Assembly: GCA_965240325.2 (NCBI GenBank)
Contig: OZ251232.1
Coordinates: forward strand, 744,001-808,000
DNA from: Rebecca billardiae RCC1528
Lineage: Eukaryota; Haptophyta
DNA: 64,000 nt
Direction of reading: 5' to 3'
In this document: in pieces, positions 1-8,470 of the stretch
Numbering within the stretch: the first letter of the stretch is position 1
How the letters are laid out: every line of letters begins with the position of its first letter
Program-made: the position numbers and the translations under genes
Notes under the pieces: generated by a model
Databases searched by the model: none
Told to the model about the DNA's origin: nothing
What the model saw: only the letters and a program-made list of their open reading frames with translations

Positions 1-1
1 G

Positions 2-323
2 GACAGCAGCGTGGTGCTGAGCGCGGACGGCAGCTTGCACGCGTTCGGGAGCAACGGCTACTCTCAGCTCGGTGCCAAGACACGGCGCACCCGCGTGCCG
101 CATCCGACCCCCGTGCACGTCGTCGCGCACGGCGCCGCGTGAGCGACTGCGCGCTCGGCCACAACCACGCGCTCTTCATGACGGCGGACGGCGACGTGTA
201 CTCGTGCGGCGAGCAGACCGCTGCGCTCGGCCACGGCGTGAGCGCGGACGCCGAGGGCACGGACGTCGCCACGCCCACGCCCGTCGCGCGCAGCGTGCCA
301 CCCGGCGCGGTGCTCGCCACAGG
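2..323 (+). pseudogene. RCC1-repeat protein fragment with a one-base frameshift (5' end outside window)
   Basis: Two stretches of RCC1-type beta-propeller repeat lie in different frames. Bases 2-142 read SSVVLSADGSLHAFGSNG and end at TGA. Bases 139 onward read CALGHNHALFMTADGDVYSC then LGHG. One extra G near base 137 would join them into a normal repeat (hydrophobic-x-DG-x-VYS-x-G pattern), so this is either a decayed copy or a sequence error. The second stretch runs to a GTGCGC at 324, the same donor hexamer seen at two better supported introns in this window, so the exon may end at 323. RCC1 propellers serve as guanine-exchange or scaffold domains; this piece is too short to say which. The rest of the gene lies upstream of the window. 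Confidence 0.5.
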
Positions 324-367
324 GTGCGCAGTGCGCTGAGTGGCTGCGCCGCGCACTTCCGCTTGGA

Positions 368-903
368 CCCCCTCCACCACGCTGGTCGCTGCTCCACCCG
401 TGAGGCCGCTGCTCGCCGCCTCACGCCTGGGCACTCTTCCAGTGCGCTTCCATCCTTCTCTTCTCATTCCACATCTGCATGCTGCCGTCCTCAGCGGCCT
501 CCCCCCTCCACCACGCTGGTCGCTGCTCCACCCGTGAGGCCGCTGCTCGCCGCCTCACGCCTGGGCACTCTTCCAGTGCGCTTCCATCCTTCTCTTCTCA
601 TTCCACATCTGCATGCTGCCGTCCTCAGCGGCCTCCCCCCTCCACCACGCTGGTCGCTGCTCCACCCGTGAGGCCGCTGCTCGCCGCCTCACGCCTGGGC
701 ACTCTTCCAGTGCGCTTCCATCCTTCTCTTCTCATTCCACATCTGCATGCTGCCGTCCTCAGCGGCCTCCCCCCTCCACCACGCTGGTCGCTGCTCCACC
801 CGTGAGGCCGCTGCTCGCCGCCTCACGCCTGGGCACTCTTCCAGTGCGCTTCCATCCTTCTCTTGACCCTTTCCATTGCACATCTGCATGGTGCCGTCCT
901 CAG
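368..903. repeat. 134-bp tandem repeat, four copies
   Basis: A 134-bp unit containing TCCACCACGCTGGTCGCTGC recurs with identical spacing; equivalent bases fall at 373, 507, 641 and 775. The first three copies look identical. The fourth diverges after about base 862 and fades by about 903. 134 is not a multiple of three, so open frames crossing the array are not evidence of coding. It directly follows the RCC1 fragment and may lie in its intron. Confidence 0.9.
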
Positions 904-1440
904 CGGCCTCCTCCCGTGTCTCGCCTGCGCCGTGGCCTCCGCGCGCGCGCGGCCCGCTGCTCGTGGCCCCGGGCAGCAGCACCCCCTCGCTGCTGCCCGC
1001 CGCCTCCAGCTCGCCGCCCGCCCCGGACCCCCGGCCGGCTTCTCTTCATCGACTCCTCGCCTGCCGACGACCGCCGCTGCCGCCGCCGACACGGCTCCGC
1101 CCACGTCCGCGTGGGCGCGACTCCGTGCCTGGCCGCTGCCGCCCCGGCCGCCGACAGTCTGCTCGCCGCCCACGCACGGCCCGCGCCGTCGCGTGGCGGC
1201 GCGCACCGCCAGCCACCAGCCGCTCAAGCCCGTGCTCCCTCGGTCGTCCTCCCCTCGGACGGCCGCTGGGGCTCGCCCTCGAGCGGCGGCTGCCAACTCG
1301 GCCCGAGACAGTAGCAAGTCTCGTCCGAGCCTGCAACCGCAGGCTCCGAGTGAGTCCGCCAGCAGGCCTCGGCTCGGCCAGTGCTCACTCTCCGTGCGCT
1401 GCGGCGCCGTGCCGTGCCGCCTGCGCCTGACGGCGTGAAA
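904..1440. other. GC-rich stretch without a clear gene
   Basis: All three plus frames stay open for long stretches because of base composition. A possible acceptor (GGGCAG at about 976) followed by an open Ala/Pro/Ser/Arg-rich frame to 1438 could be a 3' exon of the RCC1 gene. Nothing in its residues confirms this. Confidence 0.2.
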
Positions 1441-1560
1441 CGCCTCGTCCTGTCGACGTGTCGTACTCGAACTACTCGATCCGGACTAACTCACCGTTAG
1501 TGACTAAGCTCATAGTCATACTCATTCTATGATTTAATAACGACACTGTCAGACTAGTAG

Positions 1561-2298
1561 AGTTTACTAAGAATAAGAGACGCACATTCAGTTTACTAAT
1601 AAGAATAAGCCAGACGCACACATGTCACATCAGCTCAGCCTCAGGTCATAGGCGCGAGATTATTGACGGCCCGCCAACTGTCACGACCGCCGCCATGAAG
1701 CCGTCGCCGATGGTAGCGCCGCCGGAAAAATTCGTTCAGCCGTCCGCCTGCGAGGCCTGGACGAGGGCTGCGGCCGCCTCGCGTCGCGCCAGCGCCCGTC
1801 GTCCTCGCCCCACCGTCGTCCACAAAACGTCGTCGGCTCGTCGTCCGAACTCGCCGACTGGGCGCCGATGCGACAGCGCGCCGACAGGATGAGGATGAGT
1901 AGTAGGGAATGTAGAGCCCCACTGTCGGTTGGGGAAGGTGTGTATCAAGCGGCATGACTGGGGTAGCTTAATTATCACACAGAAGGTCTGGCCCTCAGGT
2001 GATATGTGCCCCAGACACAGTAGTTATCATAGAACAATAATTCTTATACGCTACTACAGTTTACTAAGAATAACAGAGACGCACACAGCTCAGGCAGGCG
2101 AGATTTAAGACGCCGCCCGCACTCTAAGAGTGTGATGAGTGATGTACCGTGTCTTCGTCCCTAATAATATATACAGTTTACTAATATAATAAGAGACGCA
2201 CACAGCTCAGGCTGAGGCAGGCGAGATTGACGCCCGCCAACTGTCACCGCCCATGAAGCCGTCGCCGATGGTAGCGCCGCCTGAAAAAATCGTTCAGT

Positions 2299-2303
<5 letters not shown>
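1561..2303. repeat. Cluster of dispersed AGTTTACTAA...GACGCACACAGC repeats
   Basis: At least four copies of a short element lie here. Two long copies (about 1590-1740 and 2174-2303) share AGTTTACTAA, AAGAGACGCACACAGC-like, GGCGAGATT, GCCCGCCAACTGTCAC and ATGAAGCCGTCGCCGATGGT blocks in the same order. Two short copies (1561-1588, 2058-2106) carry only the first part. A fifth short copy lies at 12493-12543, just upstream of the giant gene. No coding potential or clear terminal inverted repeats were seen. Confidence 0.75.
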
Positions 2304-2370
<67 letters not shown>

Positions 2371-2394
2371 ACGACGTGGCAGCATCGGACAAGC

Positions 2395-2441
<47 letters not shown>
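2302..2441. repeat. Two long (TA)n microsatellites
   Basis: Nearly pure alternating TA runs at about 2302-2367 and 2396-2441, separated by about 28 bp of unique sequence. The run begins right at the end of the second long dispersed-repeat copy, so the tract may have grown from the element's tail. Confidence 0.95.
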
Positions 2442-2444
<3 letters not shown>

Positions 2445-2860
2445 TTTATTTGTTTTAACGTGCGTAAGGCTCACGGTGGCAGGTTGCCGCGCCATCCTTC
2501 ATCGCACGCTCTCCGAAGAGAGACCTGGAAACTGGTTTTTATCGCATGACCTCAGATGCAAGAGCACGCCAGTACTCTGCCCGACTCGCCACTCGGCCAC
2601 AGAACAGTATCTGCACAATCAGCCCCGCGGGCGTCCCACCAGTCTGCAGCCGGACCGTACCGGATCCACCGCTTGTCGGGGGGGTGTCCGGGGCGTAGGT
2701 CCGGGTCTGCAGACTGGGCCGTCTGGGCGTCCCACGGCCCGGCCGTTCGTCAATCTCCAATCATCACCGCCGGTTCCGGTGGGACCGATGAATCAAAGGA
2801 ATGATCGATGATATGAATCGATGAATAATTTAATTGCGCGAGCGCGAACTGGAATGGCGC
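2442..2860. other. Intergenic, no gene recognised
   Basis: This spacer between the TA tracts and the sulfotransferase has only short, featureless open frames. It presumably contains the sulfotransferase promoter, but no TATA-like or other element was convincing. Confidence 0.4.
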
Positions 2861-4009
2861 ATGGCGGTGGCAACGTCCTATGCGCTCGCCCTTGTTGCTG
2901 TTTGTGGCGGGGCGCCGCCGGGATCTACCGGCACGGCGGTGCCGCTGCTCGTCATCAAGCGCTTTCGCATGGGCTCCTTCCTCATGTACGACCGCATGCA
3001 CCAGCGCTCTGACGTCGACTTCAGATTCGAGATCTTCCACTGCTTTCCCCGGCCAACAACCAACTCGTCGCTGCCAGGAGAAGAGCAACGGCTGCAGAGA
3101 TGGGCCACGGAGAGCGTCTACCTCCGCAGCTTTCTGGATCCATCGCGTAGGCCGTGCTGCGATCCGCGGCCCGAAAAGCGTTGTCAGCTCGAAACGCGCA
3201 CAGCGTGCAGGCGTGAGTGCGCCTACTTTGGTGGCTCCCTCGCCGTGGGCGCGCGTCAGTTCTACGTGGGGCCCGACAACCTGGCGGCGATAGTTCGTGC
3301 CATCCCGCGGTTGCGCTTAGCCCTGCACTCACGCCGGAACATCGTGAAATGGGCATACTCGCACATGTCGGAGCGGGAACGGTATACCACCCCATCGCAG
3401 CGCGGCCAGGCGCCTGTGCCAAAGGACAAGCCCATTCCCTTCCACTCGAAAGGACTCATCAGGATGGCGACGCATCTGCACCACAGCCGCATGCAGAACG
3501 CCGCGATGCTGGAGGACCTGTCACGAGGCACAGAGCTGGGTGTCTACCTTGTCGTCGATTACGAAGACCTGCAGCTCGACGCCGCCGGCGCGGCCACGGC
3601 ACTGCTCACGCTTGCGGGCGCTGACGCGCGCGACAGCGGGATGCGTGCGGTCGCGCACCGCCAATTGCAGCAAGCCCAGACGAAGATGAGCGCGGAGTCG
3701 CTCGAGGCGGTGATATCGAACTTCGACGAGCTGCGGCGAGCCTTCGCCAAAACGAGCGCCTGCCTGCACGACCTCCTTGTGTCGCGCGAGCCGCTGGTCG
3801 CCTACCCGCCGACGTGCGTGAGACTGCGCACAGAGCCGTGCGCTCAGCCCCCGGTGCCTCGCGATGCAGGCTTCAACGCCTCCACACTCGGCACGCTGGG
3901 CAAGCGAACGATGGTGTTCCCCGCGTGCCCCGCGCCGCTGTGGCGCCCGGACCCGTCTCGAGCCATCAGCGTGGCTGCCCCCGGATCATCGTCGTCATAC
4001 CGACAATGA
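2861..4009 (+). CDS. Sulfotransferase family protein, secretory pathway
   Basis: This 382-residue protein looks like a PAPS-dependent carbohydrate sulfotransferase. The ATG at 2861 is preferred because it opens a short hydrophobic leader (MAVATSYALALVAVCGG) fitting a signal peptide or signal anchor; the frame extends upstream only through a TTG. About 30 residues in, VIKRFRMGSFLMYDRM has the spacing of the 5'-phosphosulfate-binding loop (K/R-x-G-S/T). Around residue 170, LALHSRRNIVKWAYSHMSE matches the 3'-phosphate-binding segment (R...N...W-x-x-S). YLVVDYEDLQ is the YEDL element typical of Golgi sulfotransferases. The Cys-rich stretch between them (CCD, CQLE, CRRECAY) suggests lumenal disulfides. 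No intron is needed. The acceptor sugar cannot be told; divergence from animal families leaves moderate certainty. Confidence 0.72.
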   Translation: MAVATSYALALVAVCGGAPPGSTGTAVPLLVIKRFRMGSFLMYDRMHQRSDVDFRFEIFHCFPRPTTNSSLPGEEQRLQRWATESVYLRSFLDPSRRPCCDPRPEKRCQLETRTACRRECAYFGGSLAVGARQFYVGPDNLAAIVRAIPRLRLALHSRRNIVKWAYSHMSERERYTTPSQRGQAPVPKDKPIPFHSKGLIRMATHLHHSRMQNAAMLEDLSRGTELGVYLVVDYEDLQLDAAGAATALLTLAGADARDSGMRAVAHRQLQQAQTKMSAESLEAVISNFDELRRAFAKTSACLHDLLVSREPLVAYPPTCVRLRTEPCAQPPVPRDAGFNASTLGTLGKRTMVFPACPAPLWRPDPSRAISVAAPGSSSSYRQ

Positions 4010-4394
4010 CATCTGTCGCCAGTGTCGCGGACGACATGCACCCGTTTCGAGTTGCGACGGACCAGAAGATGTGACTACACGCGCATATCGTCGTCGCGTC
4101 CTCGTCGTCACTATATATATATATAAATATATACAGGGGGGTCCAGATGAAGTTGGGGAGTTCGGAAGGGAAGCCATGGCGGGCGTGAATGGCCGTCCCA
4201 CCGCGATCCAAGGCCCCAGCGCCACGGCCCGGTCACCGCCGGGGCGTGGCGTAGGCCCTTCGGGCAGGTCGGCGTCGCCGTACGAGCGCGTGTGCGTGAG
4301 TGATGACTGCTACGCTACAGCTTATTCCCTTCCGACTTTTCGACGACCACTCTCACGTCCACATCCACGTCATCGTGTGACCGGCGCGCGTGAG
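4010..4394. other. Intergenic spacer
   Basis: Contains a short TA-rich tract (about 4112-4131) followed by a G run. Small open frames here have no recognisable content. Confidence 0.4.
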
Positions 4395-6374
4395 ACTGCG
4401 CATGAGAAGGATGGCCGATGGCCAGTAGGTCAGCCCAGGGGTGCCGCTGTAGTATTTGCAGTCGTCGCCCGCTGCCTTGGCCTCATCATGTAGTTGTACG
4501 CGTCGACGAGTTCCGACGCCGAGGCCGTGTTCGAGTTGCGGATGCCGTGGTGCTGAGATAGTGGATGGGGTCGCCCTGGCCGGTGTGCGCGGCCTTGGTC
4601 TTCCGTCTACGGTCTAGGCGTCTTGCCGAGCAGTTGCGGAAGTAGTCGCCCTTGCCGTTGAGGAAGCAGTCGTCGCGTCCTGGCCGCTGAGGAAGTATAG
4701 TCGGGCCGCTGACCGGCGCCATCCGTGTCCGTGAAGTGCCGCCTGCCGCCGTTACAGCCCCGAACCCCGGAAACTGCAGACTAATTCTATGATTTAAAGA
4801 CACAGGCACGAGGGCGCAGCTCTCCTGATTCGTCTGTCGAAGTACTGAATGGAGTTAATGGAGGATGTCGGAGCGCGTTGGCCGCGGGTGAGGGAGTCGT
4901 CGTAACCGATGCTGATCACACGGTCACTGAGGTAGTAGGCGCCCGGGGATGCCGCTGTTTTGCAGTCGTCGTCGGCCTTGGTCATCATGTAGTTGCCCGT
5001 GTCGTCGTCGTCCGAGGCTGTTCAAGTTGATGCCGTAGTGCAGGTAGTGGATGTGGTCGCCCGGGCCGGTGTGCGCGGCCTAGTGGCCTTGCCGAGTTGA
5101 GGGAGTAGTCGCCCTTGCCGTTGAGGAAGTCGTCGTCCTTGCCGTTGAGGAAGTCGTCGCCCTGGCCGCAGAGGAAGTCGTCGCCCTTGCCGTTGAGGAA
5201 GTCGTCGTCCTGGCCGCTGAGGGTGCCTGCGCTGCCCAACCGGGGCACGGAGCCTCGCACTCGGTGTCATTATAAGACTAATTCTATGATTTAAAGACAC
5301 AGGCACGAGGGCGCAGCTCTCCTGATTCGTCTGTCGAAGTACTGAATGGAGTTAATGGAGGATGTCGGAGCGCGTTGGCCGCGGGTGAGGGAGTCGTCGT
5401 AACCGATGCTGATCACACGGTCACTGAGGTAGTAGGCGCCCGGGGATGCCGCTGTTTTGCAGTCGTCGTCGGCCTTGGTCATCATGTAGTTGCCCGTGTC
5501 GTCGTCGTCCGAGGCTGTTCAAGTTGATGCCGTAGTGCAGGTAGTGGATGTGGTCGCCCGGGCCGGTGTGCGCGGCCTAGTGGCCTTGCCGAGTTGAGGG
5601 AGTAGTCGCCCTTGCCGTTGAGGAAGTCGTCGTCCTTGCCGTTGAGGAAGTCGTCGCCCTGGCCGCAGAGGAAGTCGTCGCCCTTGCCGTTGAGGAAGTC
5701 GTCGTCCTGGCCGCTGAGGGTGCCTGCGCTGCCCAACCGGGCGCGTCTGGCGCGCCAGCGCCGCGCGCGGCTCTACGCCAGCGACTGCGGCGCGGCGGCA
5801 GCCAGGTCACGGGGGGGGTCGCCGAGGGACGCGGTGCGAGCCTGCTTGGCCGGCTTGGCGTCGCTCCCGCCAGCGGAGGAGGGCCCATCCTCCTCCGCCA
5901 ACGTGGACGGCTCGGTCGCCGCGCGCTTGCCGGCTGCCGCGGCGCCGGGGGGCAGGACCAGGCGGTAGTTGGACTCCCCGAGCGCCGGCCTGGCCTGTTG
6001 CACCTCGGGCCCGTCCGACGGCGCGGCCGCGGTTGGTGGCTGGGGTGGCGGGATGGCATCGTCCGAACCCTCCCCCTCGGGCTCCTCCGCCTCCGGGCCG
6101 GCGGGGTCCGCCGCCTGTTGGTCGGCCGGCTGAGGAGCAGGGCGGCGCGCAGCGGCGGGCGGCGCGGGCGGCACAGGCGGCGCGGGCGGCACGCCCCACA
6201 GGTTGTGTGGGACGCGGGCGGCGCCGGCGATGCGGCGGCTCGGCTTGAGCGGCGCGAAGAAGATGGGGTGCTCGGGGTCGATGGGCATGAAACGCAGGCG
6301 GAGGAAGATCAGGTTCACACCGCCGGAGTAGATGTTGGTCTCGGCACGGAGCCTCGCACTCGGTGTCATTATAA
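4395..6374. repeat. ~497-bp tandem repeat, three copies, the last interrupted
   Basis: Copy 1 (about 4395-4777) is clearly diverged. Copies 2 (4778-5274) and 3 (from 5275) are virtually identical with a 497-bp period; both start AGACTAATTCTATGATTTAA. Each carries an internal minisatellite (GTTGAGGAAGTCGTCG variants) that on the minus strand reads as FLNGKGDDFL-like repeats. Copy 3 matches copy 2 up to 5741, breaks, and resumes at 6343 with GGCACGGAGCCTCGCACTCG. The 601 bp between are absent from copy 2. No mobile-element gene is visible. Confidence 0.85.
5770..6369 (-). CDS. Hypothetical protein or exon within the segment interrupting repeat copy 3
   Basis: A 198-residue minus-strand frame. 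Residues 10-55 have balanced composition (NIYSGGVNLIFLRLRF, MPIDPEHPIFFAPLKP), unlike the surrounding low-complexity shadows, so a real exon is plausible. The rest is a Pro/Ala/Glu-rich disordered tail ending PQSLA. The first nine residues (MTPSARLRA) are encoded by the repeat, and the same start occurs in copy 2 without the rest. No known family was recognised. It could be one exon of a spliced gene whose other parts lie in the repeat. Confidence 0.35.
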
Positions 6375-6616
6375 TATTAATTAATATATGCTGAGAAGTA
6401 CTGATGCTAAGCGTCGTACTACTTTATTAGTTTAGCGCAGTAGTGATGAATATGTGACGATATCTGATATCGGTCATATATTAATTATTATTCGGTCGGC
6501 GCAATCATCAGCACGCGCGCGACGCGACCGGAGCCTGAGGACCGGACGAACTGATGCTGCTACTGCGAGGCCAGGGGGCTGCAACATGACGTTTCGCCCG
6601 GCGCCAGCACGGCGGC

Positions 6617-8290
6617 TCACGCCTGCGACGCGCCCTCCACGGCTTGCGCGCGGAGTCTCCTGTTCCGCCGCACCTGGCGCTCGAGCTCGCCCGCGCTGAA
6701 CACCTCGCCCGCGAACCGATGCTGCTCGGCGGCAGCGACGTCGCGCCCGCTGCGAGCGTTGGCGTCTGACGCTGGCCCTGCTCGGCCGCGCGGCGCCGAG
6801 GCGTCGGGCGGGAGCCCGACCACCGTCGGGGCCCACGCGACCACGGGCGCTCCGCCACGCTCGGCGAAGCTCGGCGTCGCGCGCCCCGGGTGCCAGTGCT
6901 CCGCGTGATCCGCGCCCGGCGCGCGCTCGGCCGGCTCGGCGGGCGTGCGTCGCGGCGCCGGCTGGCCCTCGGCGATGCCGTGCAGGCCTGGCGCGGCGGA
7001 CGAGGGCCGGCGGCGCGCGCCGCTCGGCGGCCGCGCGCCGGCGTGGCGATGGCGCGGCTGCATCCGCTCCAGCAGCAGCTCCGCCACCTCCTCCCGCTCC
7101 GCGGGCGGCTCGGCGGGGAGCGCGGTCGACGGGCGGCGCTGCGCCGCGCGCGTGTGCACCTCGCGGAAGAGGCGGCGCGTGCGCCACACCGTCTCTGCCG
7201 ACGGCCGCGGCGCGGCGGCGCTCGACGCGGCGGCGTCGGACTGGCGCGAGCTTCGCCGCATGGAGGACGCCGTCGGCTGGTCGTGCGTCGACGGACGGCG
7301 CACCGGTCTCGCCGCCGAGCCCCGCGCCGCGCCCGCCGACTGCGGCCGCGCGGCCGCGGGCGCGGGTACCTCGCCGAGCTTGACGGAGCGGACGCCGGCG
7401 GCGACGCGCGCGCTCGTGAGGCTCGTGTTGGCGCGCGCCTGCACGCGCTGCTCCTTCTGCACGCGCCACAGTGTCGCCTTGCGCAGCCCGTACGGCTGCT
7501 CCAGCGCGTCCCGCCGCGCCTGCGCCGCCAGCCGCCGCCGCCGATCGTCCGCACCGAGCATCTCATGTGTGAGTGTGCCCATCTGCAGCAGCCCCACGCC
7601 CTCGAACCGCGCCTGCTCCTTGAGCGCGGCGACCCACGTGGGCGGCTTGACGCCGTGGCCGTCGGCGGCGTGCGGGTCGGCGCGCGCCTCGAGCATCGCG
7701 AGCACGCGGTACGCCGTCTCCCTGCTCGGGGGCCCCATCCGCAGCGCCACGTGCAGCGGCCGGTGGCCGGCAGCGTCCGGCAGGTGCAGTCCGTGGGAGG
7801 GCGCGGCCGCGTGGAGGACGGCGTCGAAGGCGGCGCGCGTGCCGTACTTGAGCGCGGCGTGCAGCGGCGTGCCCAGCCGCTCTGACAGCGCCACCGCGTC
7901 CGCCCCCGCCTCCACCAGCGCGGCGACCATCGGCTCGCCGCAGCCGCTCACGATCGCGACATGGAGCGCGCGCATCTCGCCGACCGTCATCACGTTCGGG
8001 TCGACGCCGTCGAGCAGGAGCTCGGCGGCGAGGCGCGTGTCGCCGTTCGAGACCGCGGAGAGGAGCATCCGCTCGCGCACGGGCATGATCGTCCGGTTCG
8101 GCCGCATCCAGCGGTGCGCCACCTCGTGCGCATTCGCCGCGGAGAGCGGTCGGAACTGCGGGTCTTCCGTCACGGCCTCCCAGCCGCAGTCTCGCCGCGG
8201 GGGCGTGGGCGTGCGCGGAGGGGTGTCCGGTGGCGATAGACTCGGCGCGACCCGCGCCGCCGGCGCGGAGCGCGGCCGTTGCCGCTGCAT
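6617..8290 (-). CDS. Ankyrin-repeat protein with long disordered C-terminus
   Basis: This 557-residue protein has about four ankyrin repeats in its first half. The signatures are LLSAVSNGDTRLAAELLLDG, RALHVAIVSGCGEPMVAALV, TPLHAALKYGTRAAFDAVL and RPLHVALRMG, each with the TPLHxA-like turn and following helix pair. It therefore probably acts as a soluble protein-interaction scaffold. The second half is Ala/Arg/Pro-rich with little predicted structure; part of it could be unspliced intron. The start at 8290 (MQRQRPRSAP) is chosen over an in-frame ATG 14 codons upstream; neither has decisive context. No signal peptide or enzyme domain is visible. It is followed on the same strand by the glycosyltransferase-like gene, with under 200 bp between. 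Confidence 0.65.
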   Translation of the reverse strand: MQRQRPRSAPAARVAPSLSPPDTPPRTPTPPRRDCGWEAVTEDPQFRPLSAANAHEVAHRWMRPNRTIMPVRERMLLSAVSNGDTRLAAELLLDGVDPNVMTVGEMRALHVAIVSGCGEPMVAALVEAGADAVALSERLGTPLHAALKYGTRAAFDAVLHAAAPSHGLHLPDAAGHRPLHVALRMGPPSRETAYRVLAMLEARADPHAADGHGVKPPTWVAALKEQARFEGVGLLQMGTLTHEMLGADDRRRRLAAQARRDALEQPYGLRKATLWRVQKEQRVQARANTSLTSARVAAGVRSVKLGEVPAPAAARPQSAGAARGSAARPVRRPSTHDQPTASSMRRSSRQSDAAASSAAAPRPSAETVWRTRRLFREVHTRAAQRRPSTALPAEPPAEREEVAELLLERMQPRHRHAGARPPSGARRRPSSAAPGLHGIAEGQPAPRRTPAEPAERAPGADHAEHWHPGRATPSFAERGGAPVVAWAPTVVGLPPDASAPRGRAGPASDANARSGRDVAAAEQHRFAGEVFSAGELERQVRRNRRLRAQAVEGASQA

Positions 8291-8470
8291 GCTCGTCCAG
8301 CAGCGCGCGCCCCAAGGGGACCGACCCTTCACGCGCCTGTGGCGGCTGCCCCCATCCCGCCCGGGTCGGCTGTTTTTCGTGGCCGCGCTGTTGATGACGT
8401 TTCCACCGCTCGCATCCGGATCGAAACATGAAACGACCGCCGCACCGGCAGGTTCTGTAACGTCACGAGC

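Noticed and set aside
130-142. Programmed frameshift in the RCC1 gene
   Set aside because: No slippery heptamer or downstream structure was seen; a lost G or sequence error is simpler.
2244-2549. Tyr-Ile repeat frames on both strands
   Set aside because: Translation of the TA microsatellites.
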